A stretch of DNA of 64,000 nt from Ampelocalamus luodianensis (taxonomy: Eukaryota > Streptophyta > Magnoliopsida > Poales > Poaceae): the NCBI GenBank assembly GCA_036346255.1, contig CM070620.1:18464671-18528670 (forward strand), in the 5' to 3' direction. The notes beneath the pieces are model-generated. The model searched no databases, had not been told where the DNA came from, and saw only the letters and a list, made by a program, of their open reading frames with translations. The translations under genes and the position numbers were made by a program. The number at the start of each line of letters is the position of its first letter. Position 1 is the first letter of the stretch. This document shows positions 35,600 to 48,127 of the stretch, piece by piece.

Positions 35600-36496
35600 A
35601 TGGCAAAATCTGACTCGATGTTTGGCGGCAGTTCATCTCTAGTATTCACGGACATCAAGCTCGATGGGTTGAATTACCGTGCATGGGCTTTCTCAGTCAA
35701 GACTACTCTTAGGGGTTATGGTTTGGCCTCTCACTTGACTGACGATCCACCTGATCCGAAGACGGTTGATGTTGAGGCATTAAAGGCTTGGCAGAAAGAG
35801 GATGATCGTGTCATGATCGGCATTGTGCTGAGTGTTGATGTTTCTCTGCGGATGAGTCTTGAGTATCATACTTCAGCCAAGCAGATGTGGACATACTTTG
35901 AGAAGAGATATGTTCAGTCCAGTGGTGCTCTTCGCTTCACATTTCTCAAGAACATTCATAGTCTTCAGCAGCAGCCAGATCAGTCAGTGGAGGAGTATTA
36001 CAGTGCTTTCACTCATATCACTGGTCCTCTAGAGTCTATGACACCAAAGGCTGCTGTTGCCTGTCAGTCTTGTGCTGCCAAAGATGAGTATGCTCAGCAG
36101 ACGCTTATGTATCAGTTTGTGATGGGGCTTCGATCGGAGTTTGAGCCTATTCGTACTCAGTTGCTCAACTATCCCACTCCACCAACTTTGACTGAGGTGC
36201 TCTCTAGTTTGATTGCAGAGGAGACTCGTCTTCATTCGCTTATGTCTTTCTCAGGATCCTCACCACATGCTGTTCTGAGTCTCTCACAGCGGTCTGGATC
36301 TACCAGAGCGACACCCACAGGAGTGTTAGTATGTTCCCATTGCAAGAGGATTGGTCATCATGTTGACAAATATTTCAAGTTACATCCAGATCAGCTTATT
36401 GCTTATCGTGCTAGACAACCATCTGACCGTCGTCGTGGAGCACCTACTGGGCCTTCCAGAGCGATCCATCGCCGCCACATCCACATCTCATCGTGA
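35600..36496 (+). CDS. Copia2 Gag
   Basis: One open frame of 298 codons (start MAKSDSMFGGSS) with the Copia Gag core: KLDGLNYRAWAFSVKTTLRG near residue 20, QMWTYFEKRY near 96, and FVMGLRSEFEPIRTQLL near 172. The zinc knuckle reads CSHCKRIGHHVDKYF, so the last cysteine of C-X2-C-X4-H-X4-C is replaced by tyrosine. The frame stops at 36496, before protease; in an intact element Gag and Pol are usually one frame. It forms the particle core around the RNA. 34678-35599 is the leader. Confidence 0.85.
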   Translation: MAKSDSMFGGSSSLVFTDIKLDGLNYRAWAFSVKTTLRGYGLASHLTDDPPDPKTVDVEALKAWQKEDDRVMIGIVLSVDVSLRMSLEYHTSAKQMWTYFEKRYVQSSGALRFTFLKNIHSLQQQPDQSVEEYYSAFTHITGPLESMTPKAAVACQSCAAKDEYAQQTLMYQFVMGLRSEFEPIRTQLLNYPTPPTLTEVLSSLIAEETRLHSLMSFSGSSPHAVLSLSQRSGSTRATPTGVLVCSHCKRIGHHVDKYFKLHPDQLIAYRARQPSDRRRGAPTGPSRAIHRRHIHISS

Positions 36497-39400
36497 CTTC
36501 GGATCGTGTGTTCGCTATGACATCAGTTGCACCTTCTGTTTCTAGCGCTGCTTATCCTTGGGTTTTGGACTCAGGTGCCTCTTTTCATGTCACATCTGAC
36601 AGCTCTCAGCTTGTTGCTCGTAGGCCCGTGAGTGATGCTATATATGTTCACACTGCTGATGGTACACCTTGCTCTATTACCCATCAGGGCATTCTCTCTA
36701 CATCTCGCTTCTCTATTCCTGATGTGTCTTTTGTTCCACAGTTATCTATGAATCTTCTTTCTGTTGGTCAACTAACTGATATGAACTGTTTCATTGGATT
36801 TGATGATTCTTCTTGTTTCATTCAGGATCGTCAGAGCAGAAGAGTGATTGGTTCTGGCCATCGCCGTAGAGGCTCTCCTAGTCTCTATGTCTTGGACACC
36901 TTACATCTTCCTTCCACTAGTATGTCGAAGGCCTTAGTGTCTTCTGCTATGTCATCATCTCAGTCTCCTGTTGGGTCTTCCTTCAGCAACTGACATCATC
37001 GACTTGGTCATCTTTATGGAGCTCGCCTCACGACTCTAGTTCACCAGGGTTCCTTAGGTCATGTCACTGTTGAGTCTAGTTTTCATTGTACTGGTTGTAA
37101 GCTGGGGAAACAGCTACAACTTCCATATCCCAGTAGTACCTCTCAGTCTTCAGATCCTTTTGATTTAGTGCATTATGGGGTCCATCTCCTTTTATTTCGA
37201 AGGGTGGTCATAGTTATTATGTCATATTTGTTGATGATCACTCTCGATATACTTGGATCTATTTTATGAAACATCGCTCTCAGTTGATTTCTATTTATCA
37301 GTCTTTTGCTAAGATAGTTCATACACAGTTTTCTTCTTTCATTCATGTTTTCCGTTCTGACTCTGGAGGAGAGTATCTTTCCTCAGCCTTTCGTCAGTTC
37401 CTTTCTTCTGAGGGTACTCTTCCTCAGCTCTCGTGTCCTGGTGCTCATGCTCAGAATGGTGTTGCTGAGCGCAAGCATCGTCACATCATTGAGACTGCTC
37501 GTACTCTTCTCATTTCCTCCTTTGTTCCCTCTCACTTTTGGGGGGAAGCGGTCTCTCTGCATCTATCTTATTAACCGTCGCCCTCTTCCAAGCTTCAGGC
37601 AAGTGTCCCGTGAGGTCCTGTCTGAGCACCCGCCACTATGCTCATCTTCGTGTTTTTGGTTTTGTCTGCTATGTCCTTCTAGCACCTCGTGAGCGCACAA
37701 AGCTGAGCCCTCAGTCAGTTGAGTGTGTTTTTCTAGGTTATAGTCCTGAGCATAAGGGCTATCGTTGCTATGATCCCTCAACACGTCGCATTCGCACCTC
37801 TCGTGATGTGATTTTTGATGAGGGACGCCCTTTCTTTCATCATCATTCTACACATCCCACTTCTCCTTCAACAGATTCCGCTTCCTTTTTGTGTCTACCT
37901 CAAATTCCTTCATCAGACTTGCTTTCTCCAGATACACCTTCTCCACCAGTTTCACCTTCTAGTGTGCCTTCTCCACCAGTTCCAACAGTTTCTCCACCAG
38001 TTTCTGACACTTCCACTTTTCCCTTCCACTATAGTCGCCGACAGAGAGTTCCTTCTGATCCTCAGTCCTCCTCTCCTCCACTTGATCCTCCGGCCAGTAC
38101 CATTGACTCTGACGATCATTCTACTACATCACGATATGCCCTACGTGATCGTTCTTCTATTCAGGCACCAGAGAGATGGGGTTTTTCTCATGCAGGTGCA
38201 GTAGCTGAGCCGAGTACCTATCAGGAGGCTGTCAGTATACCTGAGTGGCAGTTGGCTATGACAGAGGAGCTCACAGCATTAGAGTGCACAGACACTTGGG
38301 ATCTTGTCCCGCTACCATCTGGAGTTGTTCCTATTACTTGCAAGTGGGTGTACAAAATAAAGAACAAGTCAGATGGGTCGAGAGAGCGATACAAGGCTCG
38401 TCTTGTTGCCGAGGTTTTCAAAGAGCTTATGGTCGAGATTATGATGAGACTTTTGCTCCAGCTTGCTCATATGACCACAGTCAGTACTCTTATTGTCATG
38501 CAAAGAATACGCATATGGACTATATCTCAGATGGATGTCAAGAATGCTTTTCTTCATGGTGATCTACATGAGGAGGTCTATATGCAGCCACCCCTAGGTG
38601 TTGAGGCTCCTACAGGCTATGTTTGTCGCCTTAGGCGTGCACTATATGGTCTCAAGCAGGCTCCTCGTGCTTGGTTTGAGCGTTTCAGTTCTGTGATTCG
38701 AGCTGCTGGTTTCACTCCGAGTGAGCATGACCCTGCCTTGTTTATTCACACTTCTCAGCGAGGTCGTACTTTGCTTCTTGTGTATGTAGATGATATGTTG
38801 ATCACAGGAGTTGACCTGGACTATGTGGTTTTTGTCAAGAAGAAATTGAGTGAACAATTTATGATGTCTGATTTGGGACCATTGAGCTATTTTCTAGGAA
38901 TTGAGGTTCATTCTGATGGTGATGGCTACTATCTCTCTCAGCATCGCTATGTTCAGGATCTGCTTGCTCGCTCTGGGATGACAGATACTCGTACTGCTGC
39001 CACACCTATGGAGCTTCACTTGCAGCTTCGACCCACAGACGGTGTACTCCTGACAGATCCTTCCCGCTATCGTCAGCTTGTTGGGAGCCTTATCTATCTC
39101 ACTGTCACCAGGCCAGACATTGCTCATGCTGTTCATGTGCTCACCCGCTTGTCGCTGCTCCCACCTCAGTTCACTATGGTCATGTTCTTCGTGTGCTGAG
39201 ATACTTGAGAGGAACTGCATCCAGACGATTGTTCTATGCCAGTTCGAGTCAGCTCCAGCTCCACGCTTACTCTGACTCCACTTGGGCGAGTGATCCTACT
39301 GATCGCCGATCTATCATCGCCATCAGATCTCTCTTGGTACTTCGCTTATTGCCTAGAAATCCAAGAAGCAAACTGCGGTGTCACGCTCTAGTGCAGAGGC

Positions 39401-39737
39401 TGAGCTTCGAGCACTTGCCGCTACAACATCAGAGATCATTTGGCTTCGATGGCTCTTGATTGATCTTGGTGTCCCTTGTGACAATCCTACCCCTCTCTTT
39501 TGTGATAATACAAGTGTCATTCAAATTGCCAGTGATCCAGTCAAGCATGAGCTGACAAAACACATTGGTGTTGATGCATCCTTCACACGATCTCATTGTC
39601 AACAGTCGACCATCGCCCTCAAGTATATTCCCTCAGAACTTCAAGTTGCAGATTTCTTCACTAAAGCTCAGACTCGAGAACATCATCGACTTCATCTACT
39701 CAAACTCAGTGCATCAGATCCTCCTGATCCACCTTGA
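36493..39737 (+). pseudogene. Copia2 Pol (protease, integrase, RT, RNase H), frameshifted
   Basis: Protease: WVLDSGASFHVTSD at 36560. TGA at 36991-36993 precedes the GAG-pre-integrase motif HHRLGHL. Integrase: the VDDHSRYTW, FRSDSGGEYLSSAF and AERKHRHIIETA blocks (37220-37570) contain the D, D and E residues, with frame breaks near 37165 and 37555. Reverse transcriptase (38250-38900): CKWVYKIKNKSDGS, a double frameshift near 38410-38445, then QMDVKNAFLHGDLHEEVYMQ and YVDDMLITG. RNase H (39193-39737): RYLRGTASRRL, AYSDSTWASD, a break near 39350, then SRSSAEAELRALAATTSEI and KHELTKHIGVDASF. The whole set is recognisable, but no continuous polyprotein exists. Confidence 0.92.
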
Positions 39738-39750
39738 GTTTGAAGGGGGG

Positions 39751-39912
39751 TGTTAAGAGTATTGTGTATGCTACATTCTCTCTCTCTCTCTCTTGGCCCA
39801 TGTGGTCGTTGTAGCCCATGAGGCCCATGTATCTATGTCTATATATATCTCCTTCATTAATGAATAAAATGCAGAGTTGTGGATAGCAAACCCTAGTTTC
39901 ATTGTTGTAACA
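39751..39912 (+). repeat. Copia2 3' LTR
   Basis: TGTTAAGAGTATTG to GTTGTAACA, nearly identical to the 5' LTR. The sequence after it (39918 onward) resumes the Gypsy-like LTR. Confidence 0.95.
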
Positions 39913-41489
39913 GGCGCAAATGGCGGTGGCGTCGCACGGTGGCCAGCGACGAGGAGCTCAAAATTGAGGCGGACGAGAGCGGGGGAGAAGAGGGAAAAGA
40001 GAGAGAGGAGGGGACGGGGCACCCGGCGCTCACATTTATAGGGCTCGGGGGGGCAGAGAGGGAGATGGGCGGTGGCGTGCTCTGGCGGTGAGGATCGACG
40101 AGGACACGGAGGTGACAAGGCACGGAAACGAGAGCGGGTGGTGGCAGCGGGTGCGGCGGAGCACGTCGCGTTCATTGCGCATGTCAGGGGATGGCGACGG
40201 GGCGGGTGCAGTCGGCGCGAAACATGCGCACGCGCGAGGGCAGCACGGGCGAGAGGAAGAAGACGACGCGAGGAAGATGACGACAGCAGCGGCGGTGGCT
40301 GATAGGTGGGACCCACACGTCAGCGAGAGCGAGAGAGAGAGGTGAGGAAAACGCACAAGGTTTTGGGAGCCGTTGGATTTTGATCGGACGGTCCACAGTG
40401 AGTGGGGCGATCGGACCTCCGAATCGCGAACGCGATCTAAGCCATCCATCCAAGATCGAACGGTGGGCAGGCGAGGGAGGCGCGGCGCGCGGGAGCGGGC
40501 TGGAGTGGGCCGCGGAGGGAGAAAAGGAAAGCGGGCCGAGAGGTTCGGCCCAAAAGCCTTTAGGGGAAATTAAATGGATTTCCGATTAAAGAAATCCTGA
40601 AAAAGCAAAAAGATTTTTAGAAAATAGCTAATAAAGTCTAAAAATTCTAGGAAAATTCACAGAAGTCCCTTGAATTATTTAGAACTTAATAAAAATACTT
40701 TTAACTATACTTTAGCTTTTAATTTTTGCAAACAAAATAGATTTTGGCTTCAAACAAAAGGAAAAACCAATTCTAAAATCCAAAAAAAGCAAGAAAAGAC
40801 TTAAAATCCAAATAAAATCCAGAAAACTCAAATAAACTAACTTTTTGATTTAATGGAAGTTTGATTAATTCAAATTAAATGATTTTTGATTTCTAAATTT
40901 CAATTTAAGCTTTCACAACTTAAACCAAATGGTTATCTTTTTTAAAAATTGTAAATTTTAAAAAACTCTACAAATTTGGGATGTTACACATGGTTTTCTA
41001 CATGTGTAATAGCACTCTTAAGGGTTGTCAAACGCTATCATAACTGGGTAGTTATAAAGAAAGCTTTCGGGTATGCTGTGAAACATGAAGAGGAATGCGA
41101 CTGGTCGAATATGGGATTTGCCCCTCCTAATATAAGATGAGAGATGTCTCTGGACCCCTCGTTGTGGTCGAATAAATAAAGTGCATGGCCATGCCACTAG
41201 TGGTCGAAGTGTCGACCACATGAAGTTATTCGACACTTGATCGAGAAAGTATTGAACAGTCTATGGATGACAAATAATCTCACCTGGAGTTCAACCAGAT
41301 ATCGTGAGGTAAAGGGATAATACACAAATAGGTCGTTTAGTTCAACCAGATATTACGGCTAATATCTCTTCTCCACGAGTGGATAAACGTTTTCTAGGAC
41401 CTCCCCTGTTGGAGTGGTCCGGGAGTGGTCCTGGAGTAGTCCTAGAGAAACCTATCGAGGAGGTCCAATAAGATGTCTTGAAGCTAGTT

Positions 41490-41760
41490 GTAAACTGGTC
41501 GTATAGAGATATGATCTGGTCATAGACTGGTCGAAGCTGGTCGCAAACTGATCGTATGGAGATACGAGCTGGTCGTAGACTGGTCGAAGCTGGTTGTAGA
41601 CTAGTCGAATATAATCACCAACTGATCGTAAGGAGTTATGAACTGGTCGTAATTGAGTATCAATTGGTCGTAAGGAGTTACAAACTGGCCGTAACTAAAT
41701 ACAAACTGGTCGTAACTTGTTATGGACTCGTCGTAAGTGATAAGGACCTGGTCGTAGATC
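41490..41760. repeat. Degenerate tandem repeat in the BARE-like LTR
   Basis: Short units around 'aactggtcgta' recur about every 20-30 bases (gtcgtagactggtcgaagct, caaactggtcgtaac). The array is internal to the LTR, with no coding meaning. Confidence 0.75.
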
Positions 41761-42384
41761 ATATTACATTAAGGTTCGTTCGATATATTTTGTGTGTTCG
41801 GGGATCGTTATGTGCTGCTAGTTACCGCTAACGACTCGTAGTCGGAAAAGAGTTTCCGAGTCATAACCGATTAAACATGAACCTATAGGGTCACACACTT
41901 AAAGGGCTGTGATTTGATTTGGATGGTGATCCGAATTCTTGTAAGCCACGAGTTCCTCATGGACCTCAAGACCCATCATGGATGCCTATATATAGAGAGG
42001 TGGTGCCGCGGTGGCATGGGAAACAAGAAGAATCCTGGAGAGGTATTCTCAAAACCCTAATAACTACATCTTCCTCAATCACACCACCGGCGCTAGCACT
42101 CTAGCACGTGGTGTCCTTGCCCCGTATGTATGCATACTTTGGAGGTATTGTTGCGAAGCATCAGCACTAGGACGATCCGCAACTCGTGACGGTCTCAGGA
42201 GCAGGAGGAGAAGAAGTGCGGCGAGTACGACTACTACTGCATCAATTCGCTACATCGACTCTACTTCTGTTACGAGTAGGCACGTCTAGTGGTAATCTCT
42301 AATCTATTTCTAGCAGAGATTTCTGGGTTGCGCGATAGAATTTTGTTTTGTGCTATTGTAGCCTCCCCGTAATCCTTCAAAGAG

Positions 42385-42561
42385 AGTATCGGGTGCTGTA
42401 CCATACATGAGCTCTTCTGAACTACCGCGACGCATCGGATCCGCGCACGCATCGGATCCGCGTCGGCGCCCGAGCAAGACGCGGTGGCTCCCATCGGTCG
42501 CCGAACGCCCCAAATGATGCCGCAGCCTTGGCTTTGGCCTTGACGGTGTCTTTGTTGGGGT
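42385..42561 (+). pseudogene. F-box gene, piece 3, with premature stop
   Basis: It joins piece 2 in frame (GDG then REYRVLYHT), then TGA at 42408-42410, then LLNYRDASDP and RVGARARR. These match the usual middle of grass F-box-associated proteins (EYRVLYH, VGAR, PNAP). It ends in the target site ggggt (42557-42561). Confidence 0.8.
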
Positions 42562-43713
42562 TGTTGAGAATAAGAGCATTTTTCGAATTACTTTAATCCG
42601 TAAATATAGTAGATAAAACATGATGAATATTCTAGCCACTTCACAAAGCAAGTAAGCAAGAACACTATAGACATACTAATATCCGCACGAACGTAAACTA
42701 GCATATCTATCACGTTGTTCAAGGTAACAACTAGTAATATTACTAACCAAGAAATACATATGAAATAGACATACCCGGATCCGATGGAAGGAGCAGCAGA
42801 GTGGAAGAAGCGGCACCGAGTCTTTGTGAGATCGCTGCTTGTCATGGCGTAGTGGTAAGTAGTCGTGCAAAGAACGCCGCGGTAGTAGTCGTGCGGTTGT
42901 AGGCGTAGCGAGAGTCGAATGGAGAGGAAGCAAAAGCGCCGCGCGAACGCCCCAAAACCTTATTCGCCCTTGCTCGCAAGCCTTCAAGGACGAGGGTTCC
43001 GAGGCTCGCTCTCCGGTCGCGATCGTACACGCGCTTTGCCGGGATGGAGATCGCCGAGACAAGAACAAAGAAGCGTGGTGTCTTTTGTGGAGAGAATTGG
43101 AGAGCCTCACTCCGATCCGGATAATGACTATATATAACAACGGACTAGAAACAATCACCATTACTCACTAGTAACAAAGCAATTCTTCGCTTAGTCAAGA
43201 GGCGAAACGGTCGCCATTACTCACTAGTAACAAAGCAAATTGCATCGCTTAGTCAAGAGACCGTAAACGGTCGCCATTACTCACTAGTAACAAGAACCGT
43301 TATCGCCACCATTATTTGAATCGGTGCATCGTTTCTTTTAATTTGCAAAAATGAAGAGACCAGAAACAGTCGCAATTATTGCCAGCCGTTTATTGCGAGT
43401 CGGTGCGTTTCGATTTTCGAATAGATAAAGAAAAACGCGCACGCACCCGACACGCCTGTGTACGCGCGCACACGCACCGCACCGCACCGCACCGCACGGC
43501 ACGGCTCGGCGAGGCGAGGCGAGCGAGCGCGCGCGTGTATTGGCTCTCTCCAATTCCACAAGAGGACTCCCACGTTCCACCTTATAAATTGGTGTAACTC
43601 CCCTTTAACTCTCCATATGGGACTAAAAAGGTTTAGCATATGCACATGGGCCTTTGGGATTTTCCAGATTTAATTAGAATTAAAGTTGGGCCTAGCCCAT
43701 ATTAAATCCAACA
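42562..43713 (-). repeat. Copia3 3' LTR
   Basis: 1152 bp. It differs from the 5' LTR at many small sites and has about 130 extra bases near 43300-43470. It contains three copies of a tandem unit around ccattactcactagtaaca and a GC-rich cgcaccgcac repeat. Confidence 0.9.
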
Positions 43714-46700
43714 ATCCCCACCGATCCCAAGGGCACATGTCAAATTCCTTGATCCACAGATTGTTTTAATATATCGTTGTTTCGATGGAGACCGGTTAAG
43801 GTTGAACATCCATCTAAAATGTGGTTACACTTATCCACAATCGCACAATGGACTAAGCCTTGAATTGACATTTTGTGTGAATAAGTTTCACTTAAGTCCT
43901 TAATCGATACTAGGTCGCCAGCATCCCGCGGGTTGGAGCATATAAGTCATACTCCTGGCCTATTCATGAGCTTCCTAGAGATTACCCTATCTCATAGACT
44001 GTGACTAGCAGTCGGGCTCATATAGGTGTGTTCTTTCAAGACTGCTCTGTAGGACAGCATCTTTGCTTAAATAAGCCACAGAACACATTAAGATAAAATC
44101 AACCTACCATACTGATTTAGGAGAGAATTGCATCTCCAATGGAGTGGGTCTATAAAGGTACTCTCCTCCCGCTAACCAAAAGCTTGTTTCGCCAATCCTA
44201 CTTCACAGGATCTCCGATCATATAGGATGGGTTACCACTATGGTATAACTCACGTGGGTCTCAAACCCATCTCCCTTGATGCATTGTCTATCACATTCCG
44301 TGATAAACCCTTTGTGAAGGGATCTGCCAGATTCTTAGCCGTTTGGATATAATCCAAAGCTATTACTCCGGAGTTTCTCATTTTCCCGATGCATTTGATC
44401 TTCTCTTCACATGTCTTGATGATTTCATATTATCCTTAGAACTCGTTCACCTTGACGATCACGATCGATTGTCACAACATCGAATAGCGATGCACGGTTT
44501 ATCAACCACCGGCAGTCCATCAAGAGCTCACGAAGCCATTCGGCTTCAACAATGGGCGATCTAATGCCGTGAGTTCTCGCTTCCATTGTTGACCTCGTTA
44601 AGATGGTCCGCTTGCAAGACTTCCATGAAACAGCGCCACCTCCAAGTGTGAAGACATATCCACTTGTGGCCTTAATCTCATCAAAGATCGATATCCAGTT
44701 TGAATCACTATAACCCTCTAGTACCCTAGGGTACCCTGTATAGTGAATGCCATAACTCATATTACCCTTTAGATAGCGCATTACCCTCTCAAGAGCATGC
44801 CAATGATCATCTCCTGATTAGAAACAAACCGCTTAGTTTGCTCACAAGAAACGAGATGTCGAACCCGTACCGCTTAGCTAAATACATAAGTGAACCAATT
44901 ATCCGAGAATTTCTCAATTGGTCTCTCGGCTATTCTCCGATTCTTCCTAAGCAACACGCTAGGATCATAAGGTGTTGGAGAAGGTTTGCGCCGCTATAAC
45001 CAAAACGACTCGTAACCTTTTCCACATAATGAGATTGCAACAATGTAATCCCACCATCATCACCTCTCAACACTTGATGTTCAAGATAACATCAGCTACT
45101 CCCGGATCTTTCATCTCAAAATTCGAGACAAGAAATCCTTGACCTCCTTAATCACATTAAGGTTGGTCCCAAAGATCGATATGTCATCAACATACGCACA
45201 TAGAATGACTCCTCGCCCCACCATGGCGATAATACACACATCCGCACCTTCATTTACAATAAAGCCCGCAGATGTTAAGGTTCTGTCGAATTTTTCATGC
45301 CACCGCTAGGTGCTTGTTTAAGACCATACAAAGATTTCAACAACTTGCACACCTTTCCTTCTTGACCATTTACTACAAATCCATCCGGTCGTTCCATGTA
45401 AATTTCCTCGCCCAACTCTCCATTTAGAAAGCCGTCTTAACATCCATCCGATGAATGAGAAGACCGTGTGAGCAAACAGAGATAGTAGTACTCGAATAGT
45501 GGTCAATCTAGCCACAGTGAATAAGTATCAAAGAAATCTTCGCCTTCCTTTTGGGTATAACCCTTGGCCACAAGCCGTGCCTTATACTTCTCGATAGTAC
45601 CATCAGCCTAAGCTTCTTTTTGAACACCCACTTACATCCTACAGTTTACAACCATAAGGACGCTCGGTGATCTCCCAAGTTCCATTAGAGATAATGGAAT
45701 CCATTTCACTGGATCGCTTCCTTCCAAAGATTCCGCATCCGAGAAGCATATGCTTGAAATGGTACTTGGAGTATCATCCACAAGGTACACAATGAAATCG
45801 AACCAAAAGACTTTGCAGTCCTTTGTCTTTTACTCTTCCTCGAGTTTCATTGTCTTCCTCCTCGTGAATTTGATCAGGGTTTGCTCAAAATATTCCATTG
45901 GAATGGCAGTTCGAGGAGTTGTATCGGGCTCGACTCGATAAACTAGGCATATCTTTCATCGGAAAAATATCCTCAAAGAAAGTAGCATCTCTGGACTCCA
46001 TAATTGTACCGACATGCACGTCGGTACTCAGATTTCACCACTAAAAATCTATATCCAACGCTATGGTGAGCATAGCCTAAAAGACGCAATCCACGGTTTT
46101 GGTCCAAGCTTACGCTTTTGGAAATTGGCACGTTGACTTTCGCCAAACAACCCCAAGTGCGCAAGTATGAAAGTGACAGTCTTTTCTTCTCCCATTGTTC
46201 AAATGGAGTTATCTCTTTATTCTTTGTGGGAACCCTATTTAGGACATGACATGAAGTCAATATAGCCTCCCCCCACCATGCCTTGGAAAGACCCGATGTG
46301 TCTAGCATGGCGTTAACCAAATCAGTTAGAGTACGGTTCTTTCTTTCGCAATCCCATTTGACTGGGTGAATAGGAGGCGCCCTCTCATGGATTATACCAT
46401 GTTCCTCACGAGAATAAATTGAACTCATTAGAAAAGTACTCGCCACGATCGGACCTAACCCTTTTGATTTTCTTTTCAAGTTGGTTCTCACCGCCTTATA
46501 GATTTTAAAGTAGTGAAAAGCTTCATCTTTAGTTTTTAAAAGATACACATAGCGTAACCTAGTGGAATCATCAATCAAAGTCATGAAATATCTCTTACCA
46601 CCTTTTGTCAACACACCATTCATCTCACACAGATCCGAATGTATGAGTTCTAATGGTGCCAAGTTTCTTATCTCCGCGCCTTGTGAGGCTTACGAGGTCG

Positions 46701-48127
46701 CTTTGATTGCACACAAACTTGACATTTAGAACCTTTGGCAAGGGTGAATTTCTGGATTAACTCTAAAGCGCAATCAGCGTCATGCAACCAAAATTTATGT
46801 GACAAAGTCGTGAATGCCAAATAGTAGTCTCATTACCACTGAAAATATGATTCACAACATTATTACACAAATCTGAAAGAGATAGGCGGAACAAGCCTCC
46901 GCACACATAGCCTTTACCAACAAATTGTCCACATTTGGACATTACAAATTTATTGGACTCAAATACCGCCTAAAGCCATCTCTACACGTAAGAGATCCGC
47001 TCACGAGATTCTTATTGATGGATGGCACATGATGCACGTTCTTGATTGCACAATCTTTCCCGAAGTAAACTTCGATCGACCGTGCAACACCATGAACAAT
47101 GGCATGTGACCCGCTCCCCATTAGAACGGCTGAATCCGAGTGACCGGTAAGAAGAAAACAATGAAATATCAACACACACATGTATATTAGCACCGTGTGT
47201 CTATCCACCAATCGGTAGATTGACATACGGAAAAAAAAGAGGTAAATTACCATACCACAAGTTCCGCCTCAAGAGTACCAACAACAACATCTTCGCACTT
47301 GGAATTCGCGCCTTGCGATTCTTCACACCCTTGCGTTGATCGCAATCCTTGGCCCAATGACTGATTCGCCACACACAAAGCAAAGGCCATCCTTTGTGTT
47401 CTTCTTCTTCTTTTAAAGCTTGTTGTTTGTGCAGTCTTGTTTTTGCCTTTGAACTTTTGAGCTTGGCCATTCTTTTTTTGCACCACATTGGCACTAGAAT
47501 GTCCCTCATTTCCTCTAGTGTGTGTATCTTTTGCCCTTGCCTTTTCTTCAACATCAAGAGACCCAATGAGATTTTCAACAGAAAACTCTTGTCTCTTGTG
47601 TTTCAGAGAAGTAGCAAAATTCCTCCACGAAGGAGGAAGCTTGGCAATAATGCCTCCCGCGACAAACTTGTCCAGTAACACACACTTGAAATGCTCAAGT
47701 TCTTTGGCCATGGATTGTATCTCATGAGCCTGCTCAACTACAGAACGGCCATCAACCATTCTATAGTCATGGTATTGCTCCATGAGATACAGTTCACTGC
47801 CTGCATCCGAAACCCCAAACTTGGCCTCGAGTGCATCCCACATATCTTTCCCATTTGTAATCACCATGTATGCATCAACTAACTTCTCACCAAGTACGCT
47901 GATCACGGCACCTTTAAAAGGTTATCGCACCTCGACGCTTGCTCCTGTTCAGGAGTAAGTGTTCCTTCAGGCTTGCCTTTTGCCACATGAAAAACGTTCA
48001 TGGCAGTTAGCCAAAGCACCATCTTGGTGCGCCACCTCTTATAATTCGCACCATCGAATTGAGAGGGCTTAAGCGCAGCAGCAAAGCCAGTTGTTGAAAA
48101 ATGTCTATTACAATAAGGTTTTTGGAT
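43714..48127 (-). pseudogene. Copia3 gag-pol remnant
   Basis: On the minus strand Gag begins near 48110 (LKPSQFDGANYKRWRTKM, GKPEGTLTPEQEQ). After a frame break it continues at 47906-47247 (MWDALEAKFGVSDAGSELYL, LPPSWRNFATSLKH). A broken protease region (47250-46960, including HAIVHGV and NLVSGSL) leads to integrase at 46662-45973 (ELIHSDLCEMNG, YFMTLIDDSTRLRYVYLLK, SKAWWGEAILTSCHVLNRVP). RT remains only in scraps between 45900 and 44900 (for example SNWISIFDEIKATSGY belongs to the following RNase H at 44781-44425, with MRYLKGNMSYGIHYTG). Many stops and small indels. The family differs from Copia1 and Copia2 (much longer LTRs). Confidence 0.88.

Larger units (their letters stand above)
34503..39912 (+). 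mobile_element. Copia2: Ty1/copia retrotransposon, fairly young
   Basis: 5' LTR 34503-34664 and 3' LTR 39751-39912 are both 162 bp and differ at only about seven substitutions plus CT/TA repeat-length changes. Flanks gacgc (34498-34502) and ggcgc (39913-39917) fit a 5-bp target duplication with one change. The primer site tggtatcagagcc is at 34665 and the purine tract tgaagggggg at 39741-39750. All Copia domains are present, but several frames are broken. It is the innermost of the nested insertions. Confidence 0.95.
32279..40988 (-). mobile_element. Gypsy-like solo LTR (minus strand) inside the BARE-like LTR
   Basis: On the minus strand it starts TGTAACATCCCAAATTTGTA at 40988 and ends GGGGTCCCGACA at 32279. 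The flanks are catgg (32274-32278 and 40989-40993). Its start resembles the start of the 4.8-kb LTR at 14890, so both may belong to related Gypsy families. With the nested Copia2 removed it is about 3.3 kb. A TATA motif on the minus strand lies near 40040 (ctataaatgtgagc), and the phrase tgctgagtacattcaaagta lies near 32680. No gag or pol of its own is present. Confidence 0.82.
31871..42379 (+). mobile_element. BARE/RIRE1-like solo LTR carrying nested elements
   Basis: The segment starts TATTGGAAATATTCCCTAGA, very close to the known start of Triticeae BARE/Angela and Oryza RIRE1 LTRs (TGTTGGAAATATGCCCTAG). It ends ATCCTTCA at 42379. The flanks are aagag on both sides (31866-31870 and 42380-42384). 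Without the nested insertion (32279-40988 plus one catgg) it is about 1.8 kb, the expected length for BARE. A TATA box is at about 41987. The first dinucleotide is TA instead of TG. No primer site or internal region follows, so it is a solo LTR. Confidence 0.85.
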
